Source: Macrophomina tecta (taxonomy: Eukaryota > Ascomycota > Dothideomycetes > Botryosphaeriales > Botryosphaeriaceae). Taken from it: DNA of 64,000 nt. Of this stretch, positions 12,121 to 24,000 are shown piece after piece. Position 1 is the first letter of the stretch. Every line of letters starts with the position of its first letter. The notes under the pieces were generated by a model, which ran no database searches, was not told the origin of the DNA, and saw nothing but the letters and a program-made list of their open reading frames with translations. Location: assembly GCA_024180945.1 (NCBI GenBank), contig JAKSGN010000033.1, forward strand, positions 868,001 through 932,000, read 5' to 3'. Both the position numbers and the translations under genes were made by a program.

Positions 12121-12781
12121 CTAGTAGAAGAAACCGAGGATCTTGCCAGCGACGTGCTTCCTCCTGGCCTCCTCGTCTATCGCGCAGTCAGCAATTGTAG
12201 TGGCTCATGTATGGACAGAGTAACTTACGGTCCATGATACCAGCGGAGGTGGTGAGGACGATGCAGCCGAACTGACGAGAAGGAAGGAGCTTGACGACCC
12301 ACTTCTCGAGGTCCTTGAGCTGGACGTTGTAGCGGGGAGAGATGACACCGGTCTTGTTGAGACGGCCGTTGAGCTGGACAACGATCTTGCCGTTGCGGTG
12401 GTCATCGACCTCCTCGAACTCGCCAATGTAGCCTGAGCATAACAAATCAGCATGTTGCGAAAGATTAAACGTTGGAAATCACGGAAATATCAGAAAACGT
12501 GTAAGATCTTCGCAGAGTTTGATCTCTCGGACACTTAAAGGCCAAAGGTTGTGGGGGAAATCGAACCATTGGCTAGTTATCAGCCCGAGGAGGGGAGTAG
12601 GTATTGGGAAGTGCTGGGTGTAAAAAAAAAAAAAAATTGGCAACGTACCGTGCTTCTGCATGACGTGCAGGAACTTGATGATGACCTTGGAGCTGGGCCT
12701 GATCAGGACCTGGCGCTTGCCGGCCTTCTCGGCGTTGTTGATGGCGTTGAGCGCATCGTTGAGGACGGAGGTCTTGACCAT
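12121..12781 (-). CDS. RPS22: 40S ribosomal protein S22 (uS8, S15a)
   Basis: Three coding exons on the minus strand: 12649-12781, 12229-12432 and 12121-12176. They give exactly 130 aa, the length of yeast Rps22. The start [20 protein letters not shown], the middle [20 protein letters not shown] and the end [12 protein letters not shown] are characteristic of eukaryotic uS8. It is a small-subunit protein binding the central domain of 18S rRNA. Intron 1 (216 nt) contains a 14-nt T-run on the coding strand. A CAG acceptor with a GCTAAC branch point at about 12832-12846 suggests an additional intron in the 5' UTR, as is usual for fungal ribosomal protein genes. Confidence 0.97.
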
Positions 12782-13377
12782 GTTGGCGGTGGTACGAGAT
12801 TCTCAAGTGGCTGCGGAGCGGACTGAGGTATCTGCGTAAGTTAGCCTTCAGAAGCCATAGAGCGCAAAGAGTGCCCCCAGGTAGCAAGACCAAGAGGGTT
12901 CTTCAGCTCGTGTCGCGAAGGAGAAAGCGTATCACCACGCGACTGCGACGCACTGTGCTCTCTTGTTCCAGAAGCCGCATGCAGGCGCAGTCCGTGGTGA
13001 TTGCTTCCTCCAGGCTACCTGAAGGGCACTCGGGAGAATTCGATCGTCATGACATACCTCGAGGAGGGAGGGGCGGCGGGTGTCGTGTCGTGCTGATGGT
13101 CGGAGGTCGCGGCGCGAAGTTTGCTGAGGTGGTTGCAGAAGCAATTTCTCGGTGGGCTCGTCTATGCTTCCAGATGCGGTTGGCGCATTTTCTGCCTTAT
13201 CTTATCGCGCGAGCTGCGGACGCGTGCCGCGGTCCGGCGGCACGGTACCCTTCGTGATGTCAGATAGTCGGGTGGCAGTTGCGGAGATGCTCGGAGTCTC
13301 CTGTTGCGTCCAGACCTCTCCCACTTACCGCCACACTTTCTATACAACCAGCCTGTACCCTACGAGTCTATAGCACC
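12782..13377. promoter_or_regulatory. Divergent intergenic region of RPS22 and the LysM-protein gene
   Basis: The start codons of RPS22 (minus) and the zinc-finger/LysM gene (plus) are 596 bp apart. The RPS22-proximal part holds its probable 5'-UTR intron acceptor near 12832. No specific factor site could be assigned. Confidence 0.45.
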
Positions 13378-14435
13378 ATGTCAACAGAAGCTTGCTGCAC
13401 CTGCGCCACCCTCCTGTCCACCGTTCCGCCCACTTATGACGAGAAGACCGAGAAACCCGCTCAGTATGAGCGCCGCCTCGAATGTTGCGGACGCGCCATT
13501 TGCCCACGATGCATAACTGACAACCCACGATTCGCAAATTATTGTCCCTTCTGTCAAATTTCGAACACCCCGTCTTCTCTGCCCCAAGGCCTCCGGGAGC
13601 CTCCCGCATATTCGCCGCCACCGTCTCCGAGACCCCGCCACGCCACCCTAGCCCGTGTTGACACCAACGAAAGACCGCCGCCTTATGAGGAACACCAGCC
13701 AGTTCAGCCGCCTGCGGGGAAGGGTAAAGATGAACCGGCGCCTGATGTGCTGCACTTTGTCGATCCCGACAACGATACTGTCACCAATTTGTCCCTAAGA
13801 TACGGGGTCCCGGCAAATGCGCTCAGGAAAACGAACAATATTTTTGCGGACCACCTCCTGCACGGAAGACGGACTATACTGATACCGGGTGAATACTACA
13901 AAGGGGGCGTAAGTTTGAGTCCGCGGCCGGTTGAAGGTGAAGAAGAGGAAGCACGCAAAGTCAAGTTGCGCAAATGGATGGTTGCCTGCAAAGTGGCCGA
14001 GTAAGTGTTCCGATGCCATAAGACTCGACCCGCACAACTAGAAACAGCAAGTGCGAAGACCCAGGCGAAGACGAAGCATTCCTCCAGACTTCAGTGACCT
14101 GCAACAATATGCACTTCTTGAAAAGAATGTTTCAACTTCGCATGCACTCCTGCTGTTGCACTACCTTTTGGTCGACTTACTACTCCAGTCGTTTCACTTG
14201 GAGGAGATGTGCAAACCGATGTGGGGCTGACTGGCCTATTCTTTCCAGGTACGATATCGCGTTACTATACCTCAAGCAAGCCGATTACGATCTAGATGCC
14301 GCTGTAGAAGCGTACAAAGACGACGAGCGGTGGGAAAAGGAGCATCCACTAGAAGGAAACTCCAAGGGTAAAGTGAAAGCTCGGACTGGACGAAGCAGGT
14401 GGTCAGCAGGCGGGAGTCTCACGGGGCAGTTGTAA
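13378..14435 (+). CDS. Zinc-finger and LysM domain protein, non-secreted
   Basis: Two exons, 13378-14000 and 14249-14435, give 269 aa. Residues about 7-62 form a treble-clef or RING-like zinc finger (CCTC, then ECCGRAICPRC and YCPFC). A Pro-rich linker follows, then one LysM domain at about residues 123-170 (HFVDPDNDTVTNLSLRYGVPANALRKTNNI in outline), then a C-terminal helical UBA-like segment (YDIALLYLKQADYDLDAAVEA in outline). There is no signal peptide, so this is not a chitin-binding effector. It resembles the conserved intracellular LysM proteins of filamentous fungi, whose role is unclear. The 248-nt intron is long for this window and includes a stretch that could be spliced as an extra exon after the CAG near 14046, so alternative splicing is possible. 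Confidence 0.85.
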
Positions 14436-15552
14436 GTTGCCGTGAGAGCGGGGAGCGGAGATCTGGGGTCTGTTTCATAACTGCATATCATCACATTGGC
14501 ATTGTGATGGAGCACAGTGGCGTTCGGCGCTTCGATAAGAGATTCCTCTCCAAAGAAACGCGAAATGTAAGACGTTCTCAGCACTAGCAGCCAAAGCAGT
14601 CATACAGGAGGGTAGGCCAGCATCACTCGAACTATGCGAATCATGACAGATGCAAAACCTTGCGCATTGCGCGTCCACTTTTTGCTCACAACCAGCGATC
14701 TAACCATCTCCACCAAATCTCGAAAAATAGCACTTGCGGTCGTCTCGAGCAACTGCTTGGCGACGCACCCTTTGCGCAACCAGGCAGCGCACAGACCGCC
14801 GTTTATAGGTTAAGCGCCCGACTCCACCACAATCACTCCCAGCGAATCATGCATCGGAAGAGGCCTGCAACAACAATCTCACAAGCGCCCTCCTCCAGCC
14901 ATCCGTCCACCATGAATAGCTCCTCCTGCACCACTAAACCCGGCCAGACGAATCACAGCCGTGTCTCGCACTACACTCCCTGCATCTCGCTAAGTAGGGC
15001 CATGCGCGAGCCATGATTCGAAGCTTGACCAGCTTGAAGGCCGTCCTTTTGGCGCCCACCGCCGGAGCGAGAAGCTTGTCACCTGGGGATCTCCTCCACC
15101 GGCCCAGAAATAGCACCCATGCCGACCTGCAAAGCTGGCCCCACACCCACTTTGGCTGGCGCGAATGCAGGCGCTCCCCTCCACCCATGCCGAAGCCCGG
15201 AATAGGCGCTTGTGCGCGTGGATGTACACCCGCGTAGGCCGGCGGGTGCTACTAATATGGGCCACTTTTCGCGCCCACTTATCGGATTCGCCAAACCACT
15301 GATCTTGTATTAAACGTCGCAGCCTCCTGCTGTCCCGTAGATTGGAGGCTTCTTTTCCTCAGTGCGGAGTTGTAGAAACATCGTTCTCTTGCTCTACCTC
15401 CCTCGCCCTCGCCGTCTGGAGTCTGGACACTTCGACCAATACCTTTCGCCGCATTACTTGCTGCTTTATTATCCCGCAAAAATATTATACCCCGTTTTCT
15501 CTTAGTAGTTTCAGCAGCTCGGTCCTTCTCAACCCTCCACACACAAAGCAAC
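14436..15552. other. Intergenic, no supported gene
   Basis: No domain-bearing frame was found. The right 150 bases, rich in CT tracts, are the likely promoter of the membrane protein gene at 15553. Confidence 0.55.
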
Positions 15553-16441
15553 ATGCAGCCCTCGCACATCAGGATAGCTCAGCTGAGCATCGCGGCGCTA
15601 TGCTTCGTCTTCGGCGTCTGCATCATGGGCACCGCCGGCCACGCCCTCGCCGTCTACCGCGCCGAGTACTCAACGAACCCGTGGTGGCTGCCGCTGTGGA
15701 GCACGCACTTCGATGTGCGCGGCACCAACACGCTCGTCGGCGCCGGCGCGGTCATCACCATCTTCAACCTCGCCTTCCTCGTCCTGTGTTTCCTGCCTAA
15801 GGTAAGACATACACTCAATCCTCACCGCTTTCCCCCTCACGCATACACGCAGTCGATGAGATACTGATTCAATGCCGCAGCTCAACCTCACCAACCGCAC
15901 CACCGCCCGCGCCTTCGTCACCCTCGGCCTCGCCTTCCCCACCCTCGTCGTCGCCTTCGGCTGCTTCGTGTACGCCGCCGTGCTGAACAAGAACGCTCCC
16001 GAGGTCGAGACCATCCAGACGTGGACGTGCAAGTTCAAGGGCAAGCGCCCTGTCGACGCGTCTATCTCGGTGCCGTCGGGCGTTTCGAACAGCGAGTTTG
16101 GCCGCCTGTGTTCTGAGAGCGTAAGTTGGAAAAAAAAAAAAAGAGAAGCCCTTCACCCGTCGTCTTTCCGTCCGTTTCAATGCTGATCATTGGCTTTTTT
16201 TGTCATCCAGAAATTCGCCCTCTATGCCACGCTCGTCGTCTTCCTGCTCCAGGGCTTCATGCTCGTCGTCGCCGTCTTCGGCTGGTGCATCGAGAAATGG
16301 TACGCGCGCAAGGCGCGCAAGCAGGGCGGCGGCGATGGCGGCAGCAGCAACAACGACGCCGGCAGCCTCGAGATGAACGACAAGGAGGTGCCGGTCAGCG
16401 TGCACTCGGCCGGCAGCGTCACGCCGCCGCCTCGGTACTGA
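15553..16441 (+). CDS. Four-transmembrane hypothetical membrane protein
   Basis: Three exons (15553-15801, 15881-16120 and 16211-16441) are all phase 0 and give 239 aa. Four hydrophobic helices are visible: about residues 9-35, 56-80, 90-112 and 166-190. A soluble loop with two cysteines (TWTCKFKG and GRLCSES) lies between helices 3 and 4. The cytosolic C-tail is Gly/Ser/Asn-rich with a basic RKARKQ start. The topology resembles Sur7/PalI- or MARVEL-like fungal plasma-membrane proteins, but I cannot name the family. The 3' flank contains a 22-nt T-run near 16747. Confidence 0.85.
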
Positions 16442-17238
16442 AGGGGTGGGCGAGCGAGCGCCCTCGTGAGGGGGTGGCGAAAGGGGGAGAGCGGAGGGGG
16501 AGGTTGTGGTTTGGGTTGTGGTTACACGACTGACATCGGCATGAAGGAGACGCTGCGTGAAAAATGCGGGGGGTGGAATGCGTGTGAGCGCCATTCTCTG
16601 CGGACTCACCTCTTGTCTCTTTTTCTCTTCTTTTCTACTTTCTTGGTTTTGCGGTCGGATATTTTGGGTTGGTTGCGTGCGTGCTAACCGCCAGCAGTCT
16701 ACAAAAGGATCGGGTGTTTCGTGGGCGAGGGATATGGGGAATTTGTTTTTTTTTTTTTTTTTTTTTTTGGTGGGACACTTTTGGTTCAAATAAATGATAC
16801 CACCTAGCAGAATGGTTTCAGCCGCGTTTGGGTTGGAAGGGCAAAGGGTTATGTAGCTGGATTGTATGATTCATTGGATTAACCTATTCACGATTACTGC
16901 CGATGTTGGATGTAAAATGATTTAGTCCTGATGATGTAGGGTAGTATGATTAATTGGGAGAAAAGGAGAAAAGTAAAAGAAAAAAACAACAGCAGGCTCC
17001 GCTCGACTTCACGCAATTAAAGCCAGCCCCAGGGTATCAATCCGTGCCGGCGTTGTAAAGAGAATGGGTATCAGTCATCGTGATCGGGCGGGGTATGGTT
17101 TTCGTCGTCATAGTTCGTCGTTTGCCAGTGGCTGGGTGGACTTGGTGTTCGGGCTGGCGGTGCCGAGAGCTTTCGAGAAGGTGCGGACGTCATCCCGTCT
17201 CACCTCACCGTTGCCGAGTTCCGAGAGCCTAGACCTCT
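16442..17238. other. Intergenic between convergent genes
   Basis: 3' flanks of two converging membrane-protein genes, with a long T-run at about 16746-16767. No gene was seen. Confidence 0.55.
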
Positions 17239-17976
17239 CTAGACGTAGGAGCGGCGGCCAAACCGGCGGCTGCGCAACAGGATTGAGTCAGTACCATGGT
17301 AGGCTTGCGCAGCTGAAAGGTCTAGTAACTTACGAGGTGCCGTCGGTGGCCACGGGACGGGTCTTCTTGTGGAAGACGTACGCGCCCTGGAATGTTGTTA
17401 GCGCTTGTGGTTCTCGTTTGTTTCAAGAGGCGGGGCAGGGAACGCGGCGGTGATGTCAACTTACGAGAAGGGTGCTGGCGAGCCAGAAGCAGGCGCTGAT
17501 GAAGGCGAAGGCCTCGTTGGCCTTCCATTTGTCGCAGAAGCCGCCGCGGTACAGTCCACGCCAGCCAAACGCGGTGCCGCAGTTGGCATCGTGGATGTAC
17601 TCGACAAGGGCGCCGAAGGAAGCGAACCAAGCGAGAGAGAGGATGAAGTCAAACGGATACTAGCCCGGGTTTAGGAACTGATATCGGGAGAGGCTGTTGA
17701 GTACTCACGTGGAAGAAAGTGCCGGTGAAGGGAATCATCCAGATCAGCGAGGTGACGAGGGAGACGCAAGCGATGACGAGCGTATAGATGGTGCGGCCGT
17801 TCGGAAGGTACCTCTCTCCGTGATGGTGCCTGTGGATGAAGTAGGCGGAGATTCCTAGGCAGACCTTGGCGCAACCGTCAGTGAGAGGCGCGGCGGATTC
17901 ATCGCAATTGACTTACAGCAGCGGAGACGAACTCGCCGAAGCGGAGGAAGATGGAGAAGAGGCGCGAGAAGATCAT
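17239..17976 (-). CDS. MARVEL-domain membrane protein
   Basis: Five exons on the minus strand: 17917-17976, 17709-17864, 17465-17659, 17334-17386 and 17239-17269, giving 164 aa. Four hydrophobic helices are laid out as in fungal MARVEL proteins (the Nce102 group): FGEFVSAAVCLGISAYFI, TIYTLVIACVSLVTSLIWMI, FDFILSLAWFASFGALVEYI and EAFAFISACFWLASTLLGAY. An Asn-Cys-Gly motif in the loop after helix 3 and a short basic tail (RRFGRRSYV) are further features. Such proteins sit in the plasma membrane and organise membrane domains or cargo export. The short last exon rests on splice signals and frame alone, so the terminal 10 residues are less sure. Confidence 0.85.
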
Positions 17977-19351
17977 GGTGTCAGGCCTGTTGTGGTTGGT
18001 TCACTTTGAAGCTGAAGGTTGTGGTGGGCTGCAGCAGTGGGTAGGAGAATGTCGAGCAATTGGAGGACGCTGGACGAGCACACCCGGCCTTATATGCGGG
18101 CGACGACAACAACAAACGTCACTGGCCCATATCAAGGTTTCGTCACAAGATAGACACGTACACACGCATACTTTCTGGTTGGGCTCTGGACCCAGGCAGG
18201 GCGACCTCTCGCGTTTACGTGACACCGTGCAGAGAAAGCTCTCAGGATGACCTCACAGGACAGCGGCAATTGGCCCGAGCGGAAATGAATGAGACAGCGC
18301 AACTGGGCTGACTTTGGGTGCCGTGAAAGCCGCGGCAAGCAAGGACGACTACCAGTTTTGCAAGCTTTGTGTCAGCTGATCCCCGACCAGACTAAAGGAT
18401 CACGGCGCTGGGGAAGGCGACCCGGCTGCTCGGCGGCAGAAGCGCAGCGAAAGGCGGAAATCGGGCGACGGAGGGGGCAGCAGGGCAGCAGAGCCACCCC
18501 GGCCACGCGTAGGGCCATGCCGCAGCAGCAACAGGGTCCTCCAGCAGGTTTCGGCAACGATATCCCAGCCGTCTCGGCCAGGCGTCGGGCGCGTGCAGCG
18601 CGAGCCGCGGCGGTGAATGGCTGCGCAAGGAAGCATTCATGCTGACAGCACGAGCGGGGGAGAGCTCAGTCAGCCGTGAGGATGAAGAAGAAGAAGCTGG
18701 AGGCGAGTGTGGTCGTGATTAGGGTGTTTGTCGGGAGATCCACCAGCTGCAGCGGTGCCTGGGCCTGGAAGCCACTCGCTTGCCGCCTATTCAACGGCTG
18801 ATCTCCTCTTCTGGCCCGCTCGCCGGTGCAGCAGAACGGCGCAGCAGCTGCTTCCTCGCTCTCCGATCCCCCCCTCAAAGCTTGTCCATCAGCTCTGCTT
18901 GACTCTGCTTGTAGAGTGCTTCCATCCGCCAGCGCCTGAGCCGCCGCATCGCTATCCGGACCGCGCTCCGTTTGCCCCAGCCGCATTCGTCAAGACGAAC
19001 CCGCCCCGTCACCTCTCCACCGCAGCCAGCCCAGCGGCGCGCGCCATCTCGCCTGAGCAATCGTACCATCCGTTCTCTCGCCCTCTCTCGACTCCCCCAT
19101 CTCGCCCGCGAGTCTCCGCGGCTGCGCACGACTCCCACAGGGGCTGCCTCAGCCTTACCATGTCGGTCCGTGCCTGGTGTGGCTGCGCTGATTGACCAAG
19201 GCAACAGGAGAGAGTATAAGCCAGCCAGCCAGCAGCATCGCCCTGATTCAAGACCCCATCTCCTTCTTCAATCACCTCGCTCTCGGCAATTACTCAAGTG
19301 TCGCTTTCGGCAGCAGCCTGTCCTAGCAGCTTGGGCCCCGCTTTTACAGCC
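17977..19351. other. Divergent intergenic region, no supported gene
   Basis: About 1.4 kb lie between a minus-strand gene and a plus-strand gene, so promoters of both are expected. It is GC-rich around 18400-18620. No reading frame has a recognisable domain. Confidence 0.5.
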
Positions 19352-20248
19352 ATGGCCCGTTTTCTGGCTATGGCGACGGCGTCCAGCCTGTTCGCAGGCT
19401 GGACCCTTACGGCCTGGACCCTGACCGCAGCCATCGCCATTTCGTTGCCGCTGCTTCTCTTCTACCGGCAACACCGATGCGCGCAGCCCGCCCACTTTTT
19501 CGATTTTGCTGGTCTCCCGGCCGAAATCCGCGATATGGTGTACGATGAGTTGGTCGAGCCGGACTGCAGGCCTCACTTTCGAACCGAGGCAATGCGTCGC
19601 CCGCAGCCCTTTAGATTCTGGCTGCCTAAGCGCACGGCGCCCTCGTATCCAAAATATGGTATCCTTCTCGCCAGCCGCCAGCTCCACGGGGAATTCATGC
19701 ATGTGCTCTGCAAAAGAGCGACCTTCACGTTGGACGTCGATCGCTCAAACGAGCACGACCCGGATCTGTGGCCGCTCAGCCAACGCACCATTTCCAAGAT
19801 CCGCAGCTGTGAGATTCGCATCATCGCAACCTCCAATATGCTGGGCTCCAGGGATCCGCGCTCGATGCCCAGGGATTGGGGTCTCAGGAATCGCGTGTCC
19901 CGGAGCCTGGGCGCGATGAAGCGCGTCGAGAAACTCCGGCTCCACGTACACGCCGTGCCAGACCGCATGTGGAATCCTCTCTGGCTCTGGAGTCAGGTGT
20001 CGCAGCAGTTCAAGGACTTGGCTGAACCGCGATTCACGGCCATCACTTTCGGCCTCGAATCCTGGACCCTGGGCGAGAACTGCCTCAAAAGGGCTGTGGA
20101 CGGGAAATGGAGATGGACGTGCCCGGCGGATCACGTGGTGACTGAGGATCCAGAGGGCTGGCAGCCAATCCGCGAGTTCTGCGCGGCGCTGTACCTCGAG
20201 TGTCGGCAGTGCCAGCGCGATAGGGCGGAGGCGGCGGAAGCGGAGTAA
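19352..20248 (+). CDS. Membrane-anchored F-box-like (2EXR-type) protein
   Basis: This is a single exon of 298 aa. A hydrophobic segment at about residues 15-37 suggests an N-terminal membrane anchor. It is followed by FAGLPAEIRDMVYDELVEP, the typical start of the F-box-like/2EXR domain that is abundant in Dothideomycetes. The body then follows the family pattern (LLASRQLHGEFMHVL, a segment of charged beta/alpha repeats, and WSQVSQQFKDL). The C-terminus has a CRQCQRDRAEAAEAE tail. Members are thought to be substrate adaptors, but no partner is known. The chosen ATG is the first with good context before the hydrophobic segment. Confidence 0.75.
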   Translation: MARFLAMATASSLFAGWTLTAWTLTAAIAISLPLLLFYRQHRCAQPAHFFDFAGLPAEIRDMVYDELVEPDCRPHFRTEAMRRPQPFRFWLPKRTAPSYPKYGILLASRQLHGEFMHVLCKRATFTLDVDRSNEHDPDLWPLSQRTISKIRSCEIRIIATSNMLGSRDPRSMPRDWGLRNRVSRSLGAMKRVEKLRLHVHAVPDRMWNPLWLWSQVSQQFKDLAEPRFTAITFGLESWTLGENCLKRAVDGKWRWTCPADHVVTEDPEGWQPIREFCAALYLECRQCQRDRAEAAEAE

Positions 20249-21044
20249 CGCGAGGAGAGGTGATGGCGGAAGCCGCTGCGCCCGGGGCGAGAGTCGAGGG
20301 CATTCAACCGGACGGCTCATGTAAGCGCTTGGCTAGATTACACGAGAGCGGATGAGTCAAATACGCATCGTTTTCAGAGTGCAAATATGCCGCGTGCCGG
20401 CTGGTGTTTAGCAGCAGGCAGATCCACGTGCCGGCCCCCCAAGCTGACATGCAGTCAATTTCCGAAGGGGTCAGGGCGAGGCTCAGAAGGCCCGACCGTT
20501 GAGCGCAAAAACTCTGATGCAAGTCGCCACAGCAGACGGAGGCGGTTCCGAGTTTGGAGCGCTGGCAGCAGCCAGCGCCGGCAACAGGGAGGCCGGCGCG
20601 CGGTAGATGCGAGCTGAGGGCGCGCTGCAGGGCGTCCGCAGCGACCTTGAGCGGAGTCCGGAGACGGTGCGGCTCGGGGTCAGCGGCGGCCATGCTCGGT
20701 TGGGCATGGGTCAGGGTTCGACGGGTCGGTATGCTCTGCAGGCCTGGACCGATCTGCGAACAGAGACGCTCCAAGCCACGAACAGAACAGCCTTCGTGCG
20801 GGCGGTTGGTAGCGTTCGACGGGCGCGCTGCTTGGCGGGGAGGAGGCCTCCCTCGTCCGCCGCCGCCGCCCGCCGCCAGCTAGGGCTTAAACGACAGATA
20901 TCTGGAGCCCGACCGCAGTGGCGCTGATGGGCGCAGCGGTCCACTGATTCTCCCCCTCAAGCTCCCTGTGCCCGACTCGTGCCCACTGGCCACGGGTCTC
21001 CCACCGCCGCATTGCTGCTGAAACCACACCACAACCCCTAAAAG
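20249..21044. other. Intergenic, no supported gene
   Basis: The stretch lies between tandem plus-strand genes and probably carries the promoter of the histidine kinase. Nothing else was recognised. Confidence 0.55.
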
Positions 21045-24000
21045 ATGGGGCCCCATCAGTCCGAGTCCGCTGCCGCTGCCGCTGCGGCGAGCATTACCGA
21101 TTCCTCCCGCGCAAGGGAGCTCTACAAGTACTTCCAGCCGCCGCGCCCTCCTTACAATACCGTTTCCGTCACCCGCTCCGGCGTCCCGTGTACCGTTCTG
21201 ACGGCGCATGCCCAACTCGTCGCCTGGCGATTGAACGCCCAACGCGCTCTCGTCAGCCTGATTGACCGCGAGACGCAGTACTTCGTCGCCGAGAGCACCA
21301 AGACGCTCGACCTAGCGAACAGTGAAGAGTACGAAGCTCCCAACGATGCCGTTTGGGCCGGTGTACGTAGAGCGTCTCCCGCGACTTTCCGCTTCGACCC
21401 GTCCCCTAACCAACTGCATTGCAGTGCGTCAGCGTGCCCAAGGCTGGTCGCTTGTGCGAGCATACCATTGAGCAGAGCCCGAGCCCCGATGGGTCACCTG
21501 CCTGCTTCGAAGTCCTGGACTTGACCAAAGATGAGCGATTCAATTCGCTGCCGTTCGTGGCGGGCGAGCCGCACTTTAAGTAGGTCCTTGAATAAGGGAG
21601 CACCCTAATCCCTCTGCTCACACTCGTGGCTAGGTACTATGTCGGCGTGCCACTACGAACAAAAAAGGGCATCCCCATTGGCTCCCTCTTTGCTATGGAT
21701 GACAGAGTGCGCGAGCCGCTCAACGAGTCTGCCAGGAAATGTAGGTCCGCCATCGATTCTCAAGTTCTTGTGCCAAGATCGTGGACTGCAGATCCTTCCA
21801 AGAGAGTGGTGCAAGCCCTTGAGCGTTGGAATGTCGTGTCGATTAGGCCTGTGGCCCAGTTTGCCGTGCTTGCAGGTCCAGATCAATGCGTCAGCACTTG
21901 TTGATCCCCTCGAGCTCATTGAATCTTTGGAGAAGTCTCTTCATTGAAGGCATCCATGACTACCCGACACTTGCGACTGACTTTTCTTCGTCATAGTCCT
22001 CGGCATCATGGCATCGAACGTAATGGAGCACCTGGAACTTATGAAAGAGAAAGAAGACCGAAAGCGCGCTGTCAACATGAACATGTGCCTCGCAGCCTTC
22101 GTGGATCCAGAACACCATTCCCGCAGGCGAAAACGCAAGCTCCATCACCATCGATCCCGGAGTCTAAGGCACGCTACTTTCGCCGAACACAAGGCCGCTC
22201 GAAGTGTCAGGGGAGAAGAGGACACCGAGTCCATCACCAGCCCGAAACTGCCCAGCGCGCCGAGATCGAATAAAAGTAGTGGTCGCCGCAGCAATGCTTC
22301 CCGGAGACAGGAAGAGCAGGATTCTATGGAGTCGAGCGAGGAATCCGAGGCAGAAAACAGCTCAAGAGTTGGAGACGATGACCATATCGAGACCTTCGAG
22401 CGGGCGTCGAAAGGATTGTTTGAATCTTTGTCTCTGAGAAGCGGTGGAGGAGTCGTTTTCATGAGCACCACAGCCGGTCTCCGCCCCGACGGCACCCCCA
22501 TGCCATCGGTAAAGCCATCCATGGACGACATGAAAGGAAGAGCTGCACAGCACCGGGATTCCGTCGGAGGGATGACGGAACACTCAGTCGATGGCAGCCC
22601 GACTTTGGCGGATTCGGGCCATTCTGTAGAGATTTTGGCACAAGTGGAATCCCCCGCAATTGATCAGGATGATCAGGGAGCTCGCCGGCGATCATTCATG
22701 CCGCTTCCACCAGGAGATTTGGCAAAGTTGATTAAGCGCCATCCTCGGGGAAAACTTTATAGTTTCGGCGACGACGGACTCAGTCAAGGATCGTCAGGGG
22801 AGGAGTCTCTTTCGGCTGATTATTACTCTATGCCAGCGAGCGCTAGGCGGCGACTTCCGTCCAAAAGTGAGGCTGTCATACTCGCGAAACACTTTCCCGG
22901 AGCGCGGCAAATCATTTTCGTCCCCCTTTGGGACGTGCAAATCGAATCCTGGGTCGCATGCTTTGCGTACAACACATCCGATTTTCGAACCTTCTCGCAC
23001 AACCCGGACTTCCTGCACTCGATAGCCTTTTGCTCCTGTGTTATGACTGAGGTTGCTCGTCTTGCGACGATCGCTGCAGATCAGCAAAAGAGTGACTTTA
23101 TCGGGTCAATATCGCATGAATTGCGGTCGCCGCTCCACGGAATCCTGGCGTCCTGTGAGTTTCTGGAAGATACAGAGTGTTCTTCGTACCAAAAGGCATT
23201 GGTGTCTACCGCCGACAGCTGCGCGAGGACACTCCTGGACACGATCAATATGGTCCTTGACTATTCCAAAATCAATTCCTTCGAAAGGAACATTCGTAAA
23301 GCGAGGAAGTCACGGAAAGAGTCAATCGCACCAAACGCAATACCTATGATGCAGCAGCCTTCACTGAATATTTATGATGCAATTGATCTTGCGGCCATCA
23401 CTGAAGAAGTGGTGGCTGGAGTTGCGCTGGGTCACGTTTTCCGGGACATTACTACTTTCGAGGGTCAAGACGACAGAATGCTATTGCCTAGCCCCAACAG
23501 GAACCTCGGGGGATTGGGAGACGGACAGTCAATGCCTGTGAAAAGGCCTGATGTCGAGATTCTCATGAACATTGAGGCACGTCGCTGGGATTTTGTCACC
23601 CAACCGGGCGCTTTTCGACGCATTGTTATGAATCTTTTCGGAAATGCGATTAAGTATACTAAACAAGGTTTCATCAAGGTCAGCTTGACTGCAAAAGACA
23701 TAAAGGACCAGCCTCTCCAGAGGGTGAACACCAACCAGGACCCGCCAGCCACCAGTATCGTGACTCTGACCATAGCCGATTCTGGACAAGGGATTTCACC
23801 GGAATACCTAAGGACGAAGCTTTTCACTCCTTTCGCGCAGGAATCGCCCTTGAATCCAGGAACCGGGCTTGGTCTATCGCTGGTGCGGTCAATTGTGGAT
23901 ATGCTCAACGGCGAGATCAACATCAGAAGCGCGTTGGGCGTTGGTACAGAGGTGGTCGTGACCCTGCCAATGGTCAAGGGTGGAAGCAGTGGTACCAACT

